In this document: piece after piece, positions 41,494 to 44,048 of the stretch | How the letters are laid out: each line of letters starts with the position of its first letter | Position numbering within the stretch: the stretch's first letter is position 1 | IMG/VR virus record: IMGVR_UViG_3300042465_005581 | Span: 1 to 44,048 of that record | DNA: 44,048 nucleotides | Strand: one strand, 5' to 3' | Source of the DNA: a virus | Program-made: the position numbers and the translations under genes | The notes under the pieces: generated by a model | Databases searched by the model: none | Told to the model about the DNA's origin: nothing | Seen by the model: only the letters and a program-made list of their open reading frames with translations

Positions 41494-42942
41494 TTAAATG
41501 TTAATTGTGTGTAAAAAAATATCGTTTTTTATTTCTTCTGTTGATATTAAATCATATGATAATGTATTTAATCCAAAATTATCCGTGTTTAGAGTTTCAT
41601 TTGCAATTTCGTAGAAAAATATGCTTTCATTTTCTAAAAAATTGCCATCCTTTTCATCCCAATTATACACATCCAATTTAGAAAACTTTTTTTCGCCATC
41701 CATAACTTCAAATCTTCCTAATGATTGCTCAGTCATATTTGTTTCATGTGATAAAGTTATTTCTTCGGAATATATTTGGTTATGTATTCCTGTACATATT
41801 AATCTAGCGTGTGCTTTTGATTTGGATTCATCTACATAAAAATCACCAAACTTTTTATTAAATGTTATATCAATAATTGCTTCAAAATTTGTATTGATGG
41901 TTTCGTTTGTTTTATATCCATCTACATATATTTTTTCTATTTCCGATTCCGTTAAAGCGTAATCAAAGCATAAAAGATTTGATATTTTTCCTTCAAAACA
42001 ATCTTTAAATGCCATACTACCAATCCACAAATCTTTACCTCTAAAATCCATTAATAGTTCTGGAAGGGTTGATGATGTAACTAATTTACCATCTATAAAA
42101 AGAGATAACTTTTTATAATCCATATCAGCTTTTACACATATGTTAATCCATTGATTTGTATAATTTTTATGGTCAAACCATATGTTATGTAAAGAATTAT
42201 CATCTCCCCAAATTTGTATTGAAATAGCTTCATTTTTCATTACAAATATTCCCATATCATATCCTTGCTTACCAATTATACATCCGTTTGTAGATTGATT
42301 ATCGTTTATCCAGATATCCATTGATATTGTAAAAGAATCTTCAAAAAGATAATCTGTTTTTTTATTAGCCTTTATAAATGCGCAATTATTTTGGTCGGAA
42401 ATAAAAGGATATACCTGCTTTTTTGAAAATTTATAAATTTCTCCAGTATCTACAAGTCTATGTGGTTTATATACATCTTTTGTAAAAAATCTTTTTACCG
42501 GTAGTAACTTATGTTTATTTAATCTAAACAATAAATCTTCCCAATGAAATACACCACCCCAGTAATCATTACTAAATCCATTTACTTTTATAATATCTTC
42601 TTTTCTAATTTTTAATGCACCACCTATCCAATTTGCATATGGTTTTAAATTTGTTGCAAGGTGTGTTGGATAGTGTGTATATGTGTAATCACATAATTCT
42701 TGTTTAGGAAGAATATCAATATCGTGAAATACATAATAATCGGCAGTATTAGCTGTTATATCAATTCCAATGTTGCACAGTTTGCCGTAATTGAAATAAA
42801 CATCCGCGTCCTTTTGTTCAATAAAATGAATTTGATAATCTACTTTATCTTTTAAAAAGTATTCCATGTGACCGATGAATGTGTACATTTGTTCTTTTCG
42901 GTCTGAATATGGTACAATTATACATAACTTTTTATCTTGCAT
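41494..42942 (-). CDS. GT7 galactosyltransferase-like enzyme with nested LamG-like lectin domain (paralogue 3, divergent)
   Basis: The 482-residue protein has MQDKKLCIIVPYSDRKEQMY, VYFNYGKLCNIGI (48-60), FHDIDILPKQ (DxD 74-76) and DYWGGVFHWEDLLFRL (126-141). The last replaces the usual WGxEDDD with WxxxHWED, so only part of the acidic motif remains and the donor or metal use may differ. The LamG region covers about 180-400 (CAFIKANKK, FTISMDIWIND, LSLFIDGKLVTSS, FEGKISNLLCFDYAL). The C-terminal part includes NTDNFGLNTLSYDLI, a degenerate version of the DGLNS-Y motif. It is the most diverged of three adjacent paralogues. Confidence 0.7.
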   Translation of the reverse strand: MQDKKLCIIVPYSDRKEQMYTFIGHMEYFLKDKVDYQIHFIEQKDADVYFNYGKLCNIGIDITANTADYYVFHDIDILPKQELCDYTYTHYPTHLATNLKPYANWIGGALKIRKEDIIKVNGFSNDYWGGVFHWEDLLFRLNKHKLLPVKRFFTKDVYKPHRLVDTGEIYKFSKKQVYPFISDQNNCAFIKANKKTDYLFEDSFTISMDIWINDNQSTNGCIIGKQGYDMGIFVMKNEAISIQIWGDDNSLHNIWFDHKNYTNQWINICVKADMDYKKLSLFIDGKLVTSSTLPELLMDFRGKDLWIGSMAFKDCFEGKISNLLCFDYALTESEIEKIYVDGYKTNETINTNFEAIIDITFNKKFGDFYVDESKSKAHARLICTGIHNQIYSEEITLSHETNMTEQSLGRFEVMDGEKKFSKLDVYNWDEKDGNFLENESIFFYEIANETLNTDNFGLNTLSYDLISTEEIKNDIFLHTINI

Positions 42943-42950
42943 ATAACCTT

Positions 42951-43814
42951 TTATATAGATATAATTTTATTAAATAATTTTTTCCAATTTTTGTAACTAT
43001 TAAAATTAGCAACAGGACAATATTCAAATTCATAATCTTCTGATAATATATTTAATTGAAAATTAGAATTTCTTAAAGACTGATACATTTTAAAATATTC
43101 ATCTGAATATGCATAATCTTTTCTTATATCTGCTACTTTTTTAATTCTATCAATTACAGTCTTATCCCATTTAAAATGGTGAACCTGTACATTGTATTCA
43201 TCTACAGGTGCAATCAATGGATGATTCCATCCCTGCCATCTCCACGTAGTATGTCCATCTATCTTTGCATAATGTTGGCCAGGTGTTATTTCTATACTAC
43301 CTTTAACAATACAAATTTTATTTGGACAAGCTTTACTCATAGGGTATCTAAAAAATCCAGAGTATGGAAATTGACTAAATAAATTTTTATTTTTAGAATA
43401 ATCTTCTATTTCCAAAAATTTACCATCTATGCCAATTCTATCAATAAACCCACCTCTAACAATTTGCCATCCATTTTCATTACAATCTCTAATTATATCC
43501 TTTATATCTTTTGAATACACATGCAATTCATCATCATCTGAAATTACCCACCAATCATTTGGATATTGACTTTTTACTTCGTTATATAGCGCTGTTACTG
43601 TTTCCCAATTATATTCTTGTTCATCATCATGTCTATATAAAAAAATCTTTTCTTTATATTTGTCAGTAATTTTTTTTACATTATCGTACTGATTATTTTT
43701 TGTATCATAGACAACAATATGCAACTCATCTACTATATCCCAATAGTGATTAATCATATATTCCAATGTATCAGTTCGAGAACCTGTTACAGTAACTAAT
43801 CTTAATTTATTCAT
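42951..43814 (-). CDS. GT2-type glycosyltransferase
   Basis: The 287-residue protein begins RLVTVTGSRTDTLEYMINHY, then LHIVVYDTKNNQYD, and WWVISDDDELHVYSKDI with the DDD/DxD metal motif at about residue 99. IVRGGFIDRIG, GQHYAKIDGHTTWRWQGWNH and VQVHHFKWDKTVIDRIKKV form the acceptor side. The pattern fits GT2/GT92-related enzymes (glycosyl transferase family 2, DDE type) that transfer a sugar from a nucleotide donor. No membrane span is seen. It follows a methyltransferase-like gene by 3 bases. Confidence 0.7.
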   Translation of the reverse strand: MNKLRLVTVTGSRTDTLEYMINHYWDIVDELHIVVYDTKNNQYDNVKKITDKYKEKIFLYRHDDEQEYNWETVTALYNEVKSQYPNDWWVISDDDELHVYSKDIKDIIRDCNENGWQIVRGGFIDRIGIDGKFLEIEDYSKNKNLFSQFPYSGFFRYPMSKACPNKICIVKGSIEITPGQHYAKIDGHTTWRWQGWNHPLIAPVDEYNVQVHHFKWDKTVIDRIKKVADIRKDYAYSDEYFKMYQSLRNSNFQLNILSEDYEFEYCPVANFNSYKNWKKLFNKIISI

Positions 43815-43817
43815 TTT

Positions 43818-44048
43818 TTATTTTCTTGTCAGTATTGTCAATCCTGTTGTTGTTGGTTTTGTACCAAACATACAAAAATTTTTTAAATTTACCAAATTCC
43901 AATCAGTATTATTTTCTAATTCTTTAATAAATTTTGCAGGACCGTCAAAAGAATCAAAATTTTCCTTTTGATTATCAGGAACTAAAAAGGTATCGTGATA
44001 AGATTTGTCTGTGTCGTGAATTGTTATAATCCCATTTTCCGATATGAT
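43818..44048 (-). CDS. Class I methyltransferase-like protein (partial, C-terminal end)
   Basis: The last 76 codons of an open frame that enters from the right edge end at TAA 43818-43820. The visible part, ENGIITIHDTDKSYHDTF then FDGPAKFIKELENNTDW and TGLTILTRK, resembles the C-terminal half of SAM-dependent class I methyltransferases in which a G-x-I-x-x-HD strand follows the SAM site. The N-terminal SAM-binding part lies outside the window, so the call is provisional. It would modify a sugar in the glycan pathway. Confidence 0.5.
   Translation of the reverse strand: MISENGIITIHDTDKSYHDTFLVPDNQKENFDSFDGPAKFIKELENNTDWNLVNLKNFCMFGTKPTTTGLTILTRK

Noticed and set aside
1-44048. tRNA genes, integrase, insertion sequences or attachment sites
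   Set aside because: I looked for cloverleaf-like sequences, transposase motifs and terminal repeats while reading and saw none; a tRNAscan run would settle the tRNA question.

Overview
This window looks like part of a large T4-like (contractile-tailed, Straboviridae-related) bacteriophage genome that infects a Bacteroidota host, probably a Flavobacteriia-type bacterium. The phage assignment rests on recognisable homologues of T4 gp17 (large terminase), gp20 (portal), gp21 (prohead protease), gp22 (scaffold), gp23 (major capsid) and gp13/gp14/gp15 (neck and tail completion). The host assignment is an inference from three things: strong A+T bias, an almost complete lack of Shine-Dalgarno sequences before the genes, and a phage-borne ribosomal protein bS21 with a Bacteroidota-like N terminus (MLII). 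Every gene I can support lies on the minus strand, so transcription runs from high to low coordinates. Spacing is tight (many 1-4 base overlaps); no gene-free stretch exceeds 300 bases, and the longest (8483-8681, 199 bases) is a leader that looks structured.

Region 1 (44048 down to 23002) is a 21-kb accessory glycan operon. It has a partial methyltransferase, a GT2-type glycosyltransferase, three GT7 (beta-1,4-galactosyltransferase-like) enzymes each with a LamG-like lectin domain nested inside the catalytic domain, a free-standing LamG-like protein, a twitch-type radical SAM enzyme, three NAD-dependent sugar epimerases, an RmlC-like cupin epimerase, four SGNH/GDSL-like 'GCSFT' proteins, three proteins sharing a glycosyltransferase-like C-terminal block, another HxKG/GNxFW glycosyltransferase-like protein, and a thiamine-diphosphate enzyme split into separate PP (E1-alpha-like) and PYR (E1-beta-like) genes. 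Together they look able to build, decorate and transfer an unusual sugar, onto either the virion or the host surface.

Region 2 (22988 down to 15983) has a 1351-residue multi-enzyme protein (HxGH nucleotidylyltransferase, HExxH metallopeptidase and a ligase-like KxDG domain), a zinc-ribbon protein, a membrane-anchored candidate spanin and the large terminase. Region 3 (15962 down to 8682) has small phage-specific proteins, the portal, the prohead protease and several helical proteins, ending in rpsU (bS21, 55 aa, 8682-8849). Region 4 (8482 down to 5577) is scaffold and major capsid protein, closed by a strong intrinsic terminator. Region 5 (5452 down to 1) is gp13-gp14-gp15-like connector genes, two small structural proteins and a partial repeat-rich tail fibre.

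The most striking signal is the pairing of a phage bS21 with the only consensus Shine-Dalgarno sequence I found (AAGGAG, 7 bases before the scaffold start), placed directly after it. In Bacteroidota, bS21 helps hide the anti-Shine-Dalgarno end of 16S rRNA. The phage protein seems to lack the C-terminal tyrosine implicated in that occlusion. This suggests, as a testable inference, a phage-remodelled ribosome that favours late morphogenesis mRNA.
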